A stretch of DNA of 64,000 nucleotides, from the NCBI RefSeq assembly GCF_000226095.1, contig NC_016475.1, forward strand, positions 1,922,001-1,986,000, read 5' to 3'. Both the position numbers and the translations under genes were made by a program. The notes beneath the pieces were generated by a model. The model was not told where the DNA came from and did no database searches. It saw only the letters and a list, made by a program, of their open reading frames with translations. This DNA comes from Thermothelomyces thermophilus ATCC 42464 (lineage: Eukaryota > Ascomycota > Sordariomycetes > Sordariales > Chaetomiaceae). This document shows positions 23,129 to 34,547 of the stretch, piece after piece; within the stretch, counting starts at the first letter, position 1, and the number at the start of each line of letters is the position of its first letter.

Positions 23129-25084
23129 CTACACTGAAGAACTCGTCGACCGCCGCCATATCATGAAGGCCGCCAAGGCGGCGCACGAAGTAGCCGCAAG
23201 GGCCATGTACAGGCTGGTCCGATCAGGCGGCTCTTCCGACCTGGGGAACGCCGTGCTGGGGTTCGTGGCGGCCTCGGCGAGGGCGACGAACAGCTCGCTG
23301 ATACTGTTCCAGGTAACGCTGACGTGCAAGGGGGCGGCCATGTTGAGCGCGGCCGTGTAGGCGTCGGGCTGCAGCTCGCTGCGCTGCGTCGTCTTGTCGC
23401 GGTCGGCCTTGAGGGCGGTGTAGATGGCTGGCAGGTCGTCCAGCTGCGGGTAGCGCTTGCGCAGGTCGACAATGTGCGAGAAGGAGTCGGGCTCCGACGA
23501 GTCGTACGCGTAGCAGATGAGATCGCACGCGTCGAGCTTGGCTTGGTTCTCGAGTATGGCGGGTTCGAGCTCACCGAGCTCTTCGAGGATGAGGTAGCAC
23601 TGCTTGCCCCCGTGCAGTTCGACGCTGTTGACGGCGCGGCGCGGTTTGATGGTCGGATGATAGAGGGTATCGAAGGGCCGGTTAAGGAAGGCGTCGAGGA
23701 GCGACGATTTGCCGGACCCGGCAGACCCGAGGATGTAGCAGAGCACCACGTTGCGCTCGACGCGGCCCGGCCTGCGCCTCCGCTTTCGCGGCTTGGTGAC
23801 CTTGAGGGCGGCGGTCGTCGAGTCCCACGCGTTTGGCCCCTCGAAGCCGAGGTAGGCCAAGTATTCCAGCGTCGTCTTGGGCTCGAGGAAGGTGGTCATG
23901 CTCCATTGGGCAAGCCAGCCTTGCAGGGTGATGTGGCCTGCCTCGTTCCGGACGGTAGAGGAAGGGAACGATGACTCGACCCACGACGGCGGTAAACCGG
24001 GGGTAGGAGCAAACAGAGCCGCGAGTTCCTGGTCGTTCAGTCCGCCGTCGCTGTCCTTGTCGAACGTCAGGAACAAATCCATGAAAAAGCGATACCCTGC
24101 GGGGCTGAGCTCTGCCGAGGCGTAGTCCGGCACCTCGAACCGCGGATGGAGGAAGCTGTCCTCCAGGCTGAGGCTATCCGTGTAGTGATGCTTCCTGAGG
24201 ATGATCCATATCGTTTCGTGGCGCCCCTTTTCCGCGTACAGCTTGTTCAGCTGCAGAAAGCCGTTCAGGTCAAGCCCCTTCTCGGTGCTGGAGGTTGGCA
24301 CCGCCTTGCTCACGGTCGCCTTGATATTCTCCAGCTCGCCGGGCGACAGGGGCTTGTCGAACGACTTGACCTGAAACTCGTGCATTTCCTGGTCGTTCAG
24401 ATAGCCATCCTGGTCCTTATCGCACAGGTAGAAGATCCTCTTCAGCGCGGCCGTGCACGCGGGCTTCAGCTGGCCCTCCTTGTGATCGTAGAGCGGCGCG
24501 ATCGGGTGTGTGACGGCTTTCTGGCAGAGGTAGAAGACTTCGATGACGTTGTGCTGCTCCTTGGCGCTCGTGCGAATGCACGAGTCGATTTCCCTGAACT
24601 CGGCCATGACCGGCAACATCTCCTCCTCGACCACCTGCGGTGTGTTGCCCGAGCCTGCGAGGTCCGACTTGTTGGCGCATAGCACCACCGGGACGTTAAC
24701 CCCGAGTGAGCGGAAGTAGGGCATCCAGAAGAGGGCGACGCGCTCGTAGCTGTAGTGGTCCGAGTAGACCAGCAGGATGACGTTGCATTTCCGAATCTCC
24801 TTGCGCAGAGTCGTGCGATCTTGGGGGCGGGCGGAGGTGTCGACGATGGTGGTGGTGACATTTTCGGGACTGCCGCTGGTTGGGGGGATGGTGACCTGGG
24901 GCAGAACGGATTGGATCTTGTTGGCGACAAAGACGTCCTTGACCAGCGAGGCGATCAGGCTCGACTTTCCCGTGCCTTCGTCGCCGCAGACACAGATCCG
25001 AACCGCTGCGTTCGGTCAGCCCGGACTGGTACTGGCAGAGAACAGAGAAAAGAGCGAGCCGCGAGGGTTCGTACCGGTGGTCAT
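23129..25084 (-). CDS. GEM1: Mitochondrial Rho GTPase Gem1/Miro
   Basis: Gem1 is a tail-anchored outer-mitochondrial-membrane GTPase that acts in mitochondrial morphology, inheritance and ER-mitochondria contacts. Exon 1 is only 10 coding bases (25084-25075); the intron is 25074-25006 and exon 2 is 25005-23129, giving 628 residues. The start [20 protein letters not shown] carries the first GTPase P-loop. NKSDLAG is the N-K-x-D motif. Two EF-hands follow with loops [12 protein letters not shown] and [12 protein letters not shown], then the second GTPase with P-loop GSAGSGKSS. The C-terminus is a single hydrophobic anchor ([19 protein letters not shown]) with a short basic end. Length and domain order match the family exactly. 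It is divergent from creC. Confidence 0.96.
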
Positions 25085-26247
25085 TTTTGTTTGTCGGATG
25101 ATCGGACCTTCTGTTTCTTTCTCAAGACGATGCCATGGTCCGGGAAATTTGGGTCTGGCAAGAGGTAGCAGAAAGAGGTGGGGGCGAACCGAATCTGTGG
25201 TGATGGATCGTCAATGGCGAAACGAGAAGTGTGTGTGGCATCAGGCCATGGCGGGTTCTCTTGATGGCCTTCAGTCGCCAGCTGGCGTCCATTTTCGGAC
25301 ATTGTTAGGTAGCTCATCAAGCCCCGCAGCTTGACGTCCTCGCTGGAACCCCCAAGCCCACCCATCAACCATGGATGCTTGCGACGTCGCATCGGCCCGG
25401 CCCCACGCTCGCGCATCAGGTTAAGACCAGGCCAGGTACGGAATACATGCATGCATCATCATCATGTTTAACAGTGTAAGGGACAAATAAACAATACAGG
25501 TCACGTAGACCGAGGGCCTGCTTCTTTATGTCGTCGACCTCATACCATCAGCCGTGCGCTTAACTGATTCTGAGACCTTGCTTGTAGCCGCCAATCCGAT
25601 TGGGGATTCGCGCGCTTAGTTAGTGTACTAGTAGGATCAGTTTAGTTAGCGGCCATCTGCCACATTGTGTTCTTCATGAGGGGAGGCAGACGGTCGAAGC
25701 CCGTCGTAAACCAACCCGATGAAAAATCCCTCTGCATCATCGAAAAATGACAGAACTTTCTACAGCCCTGAGGTTGCACCAGCCCGTCAGTCGTACGTGA
25801 TGAATCTGTTATAGATACGGCCAAGAAGCATGCCGGGAAAGGTAATCCGGAGTCCGGGAGCTGTTCGCTACCCCACAGCGTTCCCGTTCTCCCGTCGATC
25901 CCGGGTTAAGCAGAATGCTACCCTGTCTCGGCTCTCTTGGCCTTTTGCTACTACCACGCGCCGCTAAATGGAAAGGAGGAAGGCCTTACGCAGTATTGGG
26001 ACTGTGAGGGAACTGGCAAACATCGCAACCTTACAATCGCGACCTGCGTACCCGTATTTATCGGCGAATTGTCGGCGCCCTAGCAGAACACAGGCTTATC
26101 TGCTCCGTCTCCGCAGCCTCCCCTTGCACCCGACCACCTCACTGGGCAGCAGCCGGTCTTGGCGCGCTCTCCGGCCTCAGCGCACTGCGATCCACTACAC
26201 CCTAGCAAGCCAGAGAGCTACAGGGCCCCCACGCAGCAGCAGCCGCC
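25085..26247. promoter_or_regulatory. Divergent upstream region of GEM1 and creC
   Basis: 1.16 kb between the start codons of GEM1 (minus) and creC (plus). The final 250 bases before creC are pyrimidine-rich with CAG/GCC clusters and are probably its 5' UTR. No other gene or RNA was recognised. Confidence 0.45.
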
Positions 26248-28740
26248 ATGTTGTAAGGAAGCCGTGACGGATGGAATGGCACCACCTCAGCATGGGCGAT
26301 ATATCCCAATGGGCGACGCAGCAGTGGCTAACGGCCTCTTCACAGCGTCCTTCCACCCCCGCCCAGATACTCGACAGGAACGGGGCACAACGGCCTTCCA
26401 GCGGGCACGCCTCTGCCAATGATCGAGACGAACAACGTCCTTACCAACCCCTCTGGTCCTGAATACCAGTTTCTGGTGGGCGAGGGTACGCTCTCTCCCG
26501 TGGCAACTGCAATCACAGATCGGTGTTAGTTAACCCGCCGCCCCCAGGGTTGTATGTCTTGAAGGAAGATCTTCATCTCGCGACCCCTCCACCACACCCT
26601 TCCGAGACACCCTTGACCAACCCGAATCCTCTCTCGACAGCACCCCAACCCGCGACCGCCGGCACCCGACTTACGCTGCTCAACCTCGACGTCAACCCGC
26701 TATCGCCTGCCGTCTACCGTACTACCTCGCGATCAGATGGCGCGCCGGGAGGGTCACAGGAGAACCAGGATGAGGGACACTCGTCGACGGACCTGCGCGA
26801 GAGCAGCAGCGATGCGGGCCGCATGAGCTCCGTCGATAACCCGCTGTACAGGGCCAACACGAACACGCCGGCCTTTGGAGAGGGCAACAGTCTCCTTGCG
26901 CCTGCTGCGCAGAAGGATGCTGGCAAGCGGCGCAAACCCAAGAACAATATGACCAAGAGCAATTCGTCCTTCATCTCGAGAGTGATCAACCACGAGGCCT
27001 TGCCCAAGCGGCTGCAAGAACGGGCCAGAGACGGCCTGTTCGCGTTTGCCAACATCAACCGTGCTTTCCAATGGCTAGACTTATCCTCCCCAACAAAGGT
27101 AACGCTTAGCGGACAACCGGACGAGAAGAGAGCCTTTCGCTGACCGTTGGCAGGCTGAGTACTTGACCAAGATACTGTTTACTAAGGCCCATTGCCTGTG
27201 CCACGATGTAAACAAGGTGACCAAGAGCGCGACGCACATCGACGTCATCATGGGCTTCTCGACCGGTGAGATCATCTGGTGGGAGCCCATCACGCAGCGG
27301 TACACCAGGCTCAACAAGAATGTAAGCCTCAAGGCCTCGGCTGTCGGAGCCAAAGGTTGACCACAACAGGGTCTCATCAACGGCACGCCCGTGTCTCAGA
27401 TCGAATGGATACCCGGATCCGAGAATCTCTTCCTTGCCTCGCACATGGACGGGACGTTGGTGGTCTACGACAAGGAGAAGGAAGACAGCATCTTCACCCC
27501 AGAGGACGAGGGAAGCTCCCGCCCTGGCGGAGACGCCAGCGGGACCAGCCGGGTAAACTACACGTCCCGGATCTATGTCCACAAATCGGTTCATTCCAAG
27601 AACCAGAAAACCAACCCCGTCGCCGTATGGAAACTGTCCAACCAACGGATCAACGCCTTTGCCTTCTCCCCAGACAACCAGCACCTCGCCGTCGTCTCCG
27701 AGGACGGCACCCTCCGGATCATCGATTACCTCAAGGAAACGTTCGTCACTTTCCTTGCCCCTTTCCCCCCTCATATCCCCCATATCCATTCACCGTCAAC
27801 TGACAATCGTCGATCTCCATAAGGCTCCTTGACCTCCACTACTCCTACTATGGCGGCTTGACGTGCGTCTGCTGGTCCCCCGACGGCAAATACGTCGTGA
27901 CCGGCGGCCAGGACGACGTCATTTCCATCTGGTGCCCGTCCGAGAGCCCGGCCCTCATTGCCCGCTGTCAGGGCCACCACTCGTGGGTGACGTCGGTCGC
28001 GTTCGACCCCTGGCGGTGCGATGAGCGGAACTACAGGTTCGGCAGCGTCGGTGAGGACAGGCGAATCTGTCTTTGGGATTTCAGCGTGGGCATGCTGCAT
28101 CGGCCGAGAGCGGTACGTTTTTGTTTTCCCCTCCCCCCCCTCTTTTCCCCCCAGCCCCCTTTTTTTCGCTTCTTGTTTCAGTGGTCGTCGTCGAATGATG
28201 TGGTTAGTTCTAACGGAGGCAATGTTTGAACGTCACAGGCATCAGTCAGACAGCGCGGCTCGATCTCGTCCCGCCCGGGTGCCATCCCGCTCCACCGTGC
28301 TGAAACGTCTGCTACAGCGGGGACGAGGGGTAGCGGCCGGCTGAGGTCGGATTCGAACCTCTCGTCGGGGGCGCCGGGTCCGGCGGATTCGGAGAGGGAG
28401 AAGGTGCTGCCGCACCCTGTCGAGCCGAGGGCCACCACAGCGACGCTGCCGCCTGTCTTGGTACGGTTCTTTCCCCCCAATACCGTCATTCCGCGCTCGC
28501 AGGACGAAACTGTACATGATTGCTGATACGCGTCGAAATAGAGCAAAACAGTGGATGACGACGTGCTGTGCTGGCTGGGGTTTACGTCGGATGCGATCTT
28601 GACGAGTTGCAAGAACGGTATATGCTTCTCATCTCCCTCAGGGGGTGGCGAATCAAGAGTGGGCGCTAACATGCTGTGCAGGACACATTCGGACGTGGAC
28701 CAGGCCTTGGGAGCTAACGCAGCAGCAGCAGCAGCAGTAG
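26248..28740 (+). CDS. creC: Catabolite repression WD40 protein CreC
   Basis: CreC is the WD40 partner that stabilises the deubiquitinase CreB in the carbon catabolite repression network (family also known as DMWD/WDR20). Nine exons: 26248-26252, 26346-26485, 26548-27098, 27154-27321, 27370-27740, 27824-28112, 28239-28460, 28542-28617, 28682-28740. They give 626 residues, close to the 630 of Aspergillus CreC. The first coding exon is just ATGTT; splicing yields [15 protein letters not shown]. Family blocks include [110 protein letters not shown] and ends [17 protein letters not shown]. The protein finishes with six glutamines, and its TAG stop sits inside a CAG/TAG repeat. WD repeats span about residues 230-590. 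Confidence 0.93.
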
Positions 28741-28785
28741 CAGTAGCAGCAGCAGCAGTAGCAGGAGGAGAAGAGGAACGCTTGA
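28682..28785 (+). repeat. CAG/TAG microsatellite spanning the creC stop codon
   Basis: From 28720 six CAG units are followed in the same frame by TAG, CAG, TAG, four CAG, TAG and CAG. The first TAG (28738-28740) ends CreC. The repeat units are identical except for single C-to-T changes, so the stop codon itself looks like a mutated repeat unit. Confidence 0.8.
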
Positions 28786-31700
28786 ACAGTCCTTCGCCTC
28801 GAAATTGGGATGGGCGGGAATCGAGGATCCTATAAACTACGCGCCATTGGCATGGATAGTGTTTGTTGTTGCTGTTTTGGCTACCGTGAGGATCTCTTTG
28901 TTTGGCCGTTGGTGGGTTGGTCGGCTGGTTGGTTTTCATGGATGATTCGTTGGAGTGCCCGGCATTCGTTGGAGGCTCGCGTGGAGCAAAAAGTGCATCC
29001 AGGAGCATTTGCGCTGGTTGTTGTGGATATGATTCGCCGCATGAGTGGAAATGTACTACTGCGTTCCTTGTTCTTTCACGTATCACAGAAAGGCTACATG
29101 TTTGGAAAGTCTGAACCAAGTGGTCTCTAGTTCAGACCATTGAATCCTAACTGGGTGCTAGGCCATAGAGCAATAAGACGGAAAACCAAACGATGGAAAT
29201 GATAGCATGACATGACGAGGGGCTCTTATAAAACCTCCATTCGTGCCTCTCTGTTGCCGCGTGATATTATATAATGGTTGACGTTTCCTCTTGGTACGAA
29301 GTATTCCGTCGCATGAGATGATTCGAAAGGCCAAGAGCAGCCGTGCCTGCTATTTGGCCAATCGTTTCGCGCGTTCACAATGTTTGTCGGCCAGAGCCGG
29401 TTGACAATGGAGCGATGCAGCGAGGTGGTTGGGAACAAGGGCACGTTAGATTTCAGTGTGGCTGCAGAAGGCGTTATCTGGTACGGAGTACTCGTAGGTT
29501 ATGCGGTGTAATGTTCGTATCTCTGGATTACCCTTTGGATCCCTGCTCGTTGTCTCGGCCCGGTTTTACCTTGCATACAACTACCAGGGTCACTATGCAA
29601 GGTAATCCGTACAGGTAACTGATACAAACCCAGTCATGCGTGCCCAAGCACGCGTTGGGACGGTGCCTGCATGTGCCCGGGACATCATCTCTGTTTTGCA
29701 AGCCGAAGGCCCGGGGTATCTAAACCCGAGGGCCGAGCGGTCCTGATGGTCTGATGTTTCTTGAATTTGCCTATGGTAATATGTGGCACATGCAGTTTTG
29801 GGACTGTGGTAGGCACAAAAAATGCCGTGGAGGAAAATGGCTTTTCAATTTCGGACTTCCTCGGCTCGGCCTGGACGGGACGATCCCGAGTCACACGGCC
29901 GGCTTCCGATAGGGCTGGACGACTTGCGCGGCATGTTTGACGGTGTTGGTGGATACAGGGCCATCTTGTGATGCTACAGTAATGCTAGCATGGGCATCTC
30001 GAGGCGGTGGGCATGGCTGCACCTCGGAACGGGCCAGCTGTCATGCCACCCGTGGACAACAACTCCCTACTTTGTGCACATGCATGCTACTCTGCACAGC
30101 TTATAAGTACACTAGTATAGTAGTGGCACGACAAGGAGCGGCTTGTCAAACTTCTGTCCTGCACTACGGAGTAGTGTAGCTCAAATTGCCCAAATTGGTG
30201 CCTGGTGGAACCGACAATATCGGTGTACCGAGATGTCCCCTGGAGTTGACGTTGATGTTGCGGCTATTAATGATCGCCATCACATGCACTGTACGTACTG
30301 TATTTACATATGCTTCTATGAAACCCAGTACATCAGTCAGGTACTCCGTACCTAGTAGTGTACGGATTACTGTGTAACTACATGCGCACTCGACATGGGT
30401 GCGAGGCAAATATGGCGCAATGCCGTCGGTGTGTTTCAACACCGCCTACTTGGTCCAATCCCAGCGGTAGACTGAGCACGCGCCCGCGGTGAGTCAAGGA
30501 GGCATATCTTCGACGATATCATACGCGGTTCCAGGCCTTCGTGATGACGGGCGGGAAGCGAAGGCACCGACCAATAAGACTGGCTCGACGGTATCCAACA
30601 GGGGACAGGTGCCAACCCGATTATCGGAGGCGGGTCCGGTGATAACGACGACGCTTTGGTTGTTGGCCAGGTGTATCGGTCGGTTTCTCTCGATCGGCGA
30701 GGGGCCGAGCTCGCAAAGCAGCTTGATCCTGACGACTTGGACCGTCGTATTTTGCTGAGCTTAACCGCTGCTGGTGGCATCATCTGGTGTTTCGATCACT
30801 GCTCAGTCCCGCTAGCGACGGCAAGTTGCGGCGAGCATCGGAAAAGATCGTTGTTTCTAGGAAGATCATTTATTTGATGGCGGGACTAGTGTACGGCGGG
30901 ATCTCGGCATCTGCCGCCCATTGCCCTGTCAAACCTTGTTGTCGTTGTCGGGCAACACTCCACTGCGTCCAAGTAGAGAAATTTGCCATTCTGCTTGCTC
31001 TGGCATTTTCGCTTTGAAGACTGGTGGGTCACGGTCGCATTTAGTGTACAGCCCCTTGTTAGTCACCATAGCGGATCATCGGCAGAGGGTCAGTCAACAA
31101 ACCACGCATCTGACGACAACCAAGCGTCCTCCGACCCAATGGGTATGCGAATACAGTTGATAAGGGATTCTTTGGTTGGCAAATTGCCTGGAACAAGCAT
31201 TCCAAGTGCTGAGCTACTTACTAAGAAAGTAGTTAGGCTTCTAGACTTTGACCTTTGGAAGTGGGGCAATTGTCGTTTTCATCAGCAAAGCCCAGACTCG
31301 GGGCTGCGTCAAAGGACCCTTTCCCGTCCCTTGCGTATTAGTGCGCTTATTATATCATAGAGTACATCCGTAGTGTATAACTAAACAGACACACCTTAAC
31401 CAGTCGTACCAAGGAACCATATAGGTACTCACACGGAGTTACATCATCACGCGCCTGAGCGGCTGAGAAGCATCGTGTATGTAGGTACATACAACACTTC
31501 TGCGCTGTGCCGGACAGCGGCAGAATCGGCTTGCGCGTTGAAATGCCAGGAAGACTGTTTGATATCAGCAGTTCTACGGATATAGCTGGCAACGATCCAA
31601 TTTGGCCAGCACCGCCTTCCCTACGCGTCCCCCCAATCCTGAGATGAGACAGTTTGGACACCCCACGCTGACCAGATGCCCCACCATTGAAACTGCGCTG

Positions 31701-32512
31701 ATGGTGGTGGGGCTAACGGGTTCTCCTCGATTTTTTTCTTCGTCCCCATCAGTCTCCTGCAAATGCCCCCACGCCCTGCCAAGCAGGGCCTTCGTCCCTT
31801 TACTAGTGTGTACTGTGTATGTCATCAAGGTGTAGACTTTCTCGGTGTCGCACGCTGTATTTGGGGATGAGGGATTCCTGAATTGCGTCGCTCCCTTGCT
31901 CAAAGACTCTGCTTGAGTTACTCGATACGCTGTAGAGTATCCTATCCGTATGGCGACCTGCTTCAGGTATGCGAAGCGACAAAGACATTTGGGAATGCCG
32001 TAACGCGTCCTCCTCTCAGCCGCGCTTCCAGCGCTTGTTCCAATGCCGGAACTGTGCCGCAGGGTCTGCACACTTTTGGCAGTCCTGGATTGGTACGGTA
32101 CATACTACTACGAGTTGGTACACACAGTAAGTACATGAATTTCCACCCAAAACACACGCCGAGTCCGAAGTACCGAGCGGTGAGTGTCTACTCTGTATTA
32201 ATTCTCGTAACGCCCAGACCATCCTTGCAGTGCCCCGTTTGCGCGATATGGAATGCAGGCATGAGCTGGGCCTCGCTTGCCGTGGGAGCCCTGCGTATGC
32301 CGCGCCACCTTGATGGTTCCCGTACCTCTGGGTTCGACAGTTTTCTCTCTTCTACCCACCCATCCCACGGTTTTGCGACCACTTTCCTACCTTATTTCAT
32401 GAACCGCAGCATTCCTTAGGTCCCCCACGCGGGCCCTCTCTCTCTCTCTCTCTCTCTGATCCTGCTTTGGCCGATCCGACACCACCGCCCTACACAGCTT
32501 CCTTTTTGGATC
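28741..32512. other. Long intergenic region between creC and the CreD-type arrestin gene
   Basis: 3.8 kb with no intact gene recognised. It holds three exact copies of the recurring 9-mer (29482-29490, 30165-30173, 30342-30350), a possibly decayed coding fragment around 30490-30870 (plus strand, described in the findings) and a CT repeat at about 32436-32457 just upstream of the arrestin gene. The segment 31020-32200 is relatively AT-rich and featureless. Confidence 0.5.
32436..32457 (+). repeat. CT dinucleotide repeat in the arrestin 5' region
   Basis: About eleven CT units lie roughly 55 bases before the arrestin start codon. CT-rich tracts are common near fungal transcription starts, so this may mark the core promoter or 5' UTR. 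Confidence 0.6.
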
Positions 32513-34547
32513 ATGCGGTCCTTAAACCCATTTACCGGGAAACCCACTCTCTTTGAGATCAGGTGAGTGGGGTGCGATTGCGATTGCGGCTCGCGCTATT
32601 CCACATGCTGACCTGCGATGAACAACTACAGGCTAGAGAACGACTTCATCGTCTTCCGGGGCAGCGAACATGAGGCCTCTCCGCAACTTCTCAAGGGCAC
32701 GGTTGTGCTCTGCCTATCCCAGCCGCTAAGAATTGAAGACATCCACTTGAAGCTTATCGGAACTGCTCATTATGCGTACGCTGACCCTCACCCGCTCGTG
32801 AAAGACACCACGAAACAGAAGTTGCTCACCGTGTTGCAGCTGGACAGATGCTAAGGTTACGGCGACGGGCATATCCACAAGCAAGGTCGATAAGACGACC
32901 CAGATTTACGAGCACAAATGGCCTCCTTTCGCAGGAATCGGCGCAGAGGACCCGACGGACAGGTCAGGCCATCGGATCAAGGGCGAAACGCTCCAGCCGG
33001 GAAACTACGAATGGCCGTTTGAGATATTGTTAGAAGGCGACATGGCCGAGAGCGTCGAGGGTTTGCGCGAAGCAAGCATCACGTACAAGCTCAAGGCGAC
33101 CGTGGCACGGGGCAAGTTGCTGCATGACTTCCACGCTTACAAGCAGCTGCGCATCATCCGGACCCTCGAAGCATCAGCACTCGAGTTTCTACATGCCATG
33201 AGCATCGAGAACATTTGGCCCAACAAGATCGATTACTCCATCGTCATCCCGCAGAAGGCAGTGGTCTTTGGCAGCAGCATCCCCGTGGAAATGCGGTTCA
33301 CGCCGTTACTTAAAGGGCTCGAACTGGGCGACATCACGATCAAGCTGATCGAGTTTCACGACTTCTTCATCACGTCCGTGGGGTATACCGCCGTCAGGGA
33401 GTACAGGAGGGAGAGGACCATCGATTCGTGGATAATCCCGGTGAAGAGAGAAGAGCACTGGCAGGACGTCATACAAGACAGCGGCCCCGATGGCTGGGAG
33501 GGCCAGGAGGGCTGGGTGGTCCCCGCGACCCTGAACCTGCCTAGGAAGTTAACCCAGTGTCTTCAGGACGTAAACGTCAAGGGGATCAAGGTTAGGCACA
33601 AGTTAAAGCTCGTGGTCGCTCTCAATAACCCCGACGGTCACGTTTCGGAGCTACGAGCGACGCTACCGGTGTCGATATTCATCTCGCCTAATATGCCGCT
33701 CGACGAGGCCGGTAACCTCGTGCGTCAGGTTCCCACCGGAGCGCCCACAGATGTGGACATTGCGCCGCCTGCTTACGAGGAACATCAGCTAGACGAGCTT
33801 TACCAAGATATCGACCCGGTAAACCTCCACTCACCCATTGACGGCCGGTCAGGGGTTAGCAGCCCGCTCCGCGGTCACTCTAGGGCAACGTCGACCGAAA
33901 ACCTCCCGGCTCTGCTCCAGAGCGCGCCGATTCACCCGGATATGCTTGCGTCTAGGCTACACGACATGTCCCTTGAGGAGCGGCATCGAAATGCGTCGTG
34001 GAACTCGAATCTGTCAGGGGCCGGCGCGACCTCGAGGACCGAGGGCACATCTCATGTGGCGGATGAAAGCCACGTTTCACCTCCGCGGTCGGCGCCTCTC
34101 ACCCGGCACAACAGCGGCGACAGACCTTCGGGGTCCAATACGCCGCCCGAGCACCTCGACTTCCCTGATACTGCGGAGCTGAGCAAGGTACCCAGTTACC
34201 ACACAGCCGTCAGGACGCCAGTCAGAGTGCAAGCTGCAGACGTGTACGCCCTTCCAGACTACGAAACCGCCCTGAGCACTCCAAGCTCGCCGCCGGGGAC
34301 TCCTCGGCTGGATGCACGTTCGCAAACGATGCCCTACCACCTGGACGCTGTTCCCAGGGCCGCACAGGAAACGGCTGCGGCTCTAGGATCAGCCAGGGTC
34401 CCAACGACGGTGTCGGCTCCGGTTACTGCTGCAGCTTCGAGGGAGCCCAGTCCGCACGCGACAAACCGCAGGCCGGTGATGTCCCATAGGCGGCAATTCT
34501 CCTCATCAGGTTTCCTCCACAGCCTCCGCACGCAGTCTTCTCATTAG
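32513..34547 (+). CDS. creD: CreD-type alpha-arrestin, HECT ubiquitin ligase adaptor
   Basis: An alpha-arrestin of the CreD/ApyA (yeast Rod1/Rog3) group; such proteins recruit the HECT ligase HulA/Rsp5 to membrane cargo, including during carbon source changes. Exons 32513-32562, 32632-32775 and 32840-34547 give 633 residues. The arrestin N-domain opens LFEIRLENDFIVFRGSEHEA and contains YEWPFEILLEGDMAESVEGL. The central block ALEFLHAMSIENIWPNKIDY and LKGLELGDITIKLIEFHDFF follow. The arrestin C-domain has VNVKGIKVRHKLKLVVALNN and LRATLPVSIFISPNMPLDEA. A PY motif follows directly (APPAYEEHQLDELYQDI), with a possible second weak one (ALPDYETALS). The C-terminal 280 residues are Ser/Pro-rich and disordered, a typical ubiquitination/phosphorylation region. 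I cannot tell CreD from its close paralogue ApyA without an alignment, so the symbol is tentative. Confidence 0.82.

Noticed and set aside
28340-28375. T-loop-like GATTCGAACCTC resembling the end of a tRNA gene on the minus strand
   Set aside because: It is inside creC exon 7 coding sequence, and no matching D-arm, anticodon arm or acceptor stem was found.
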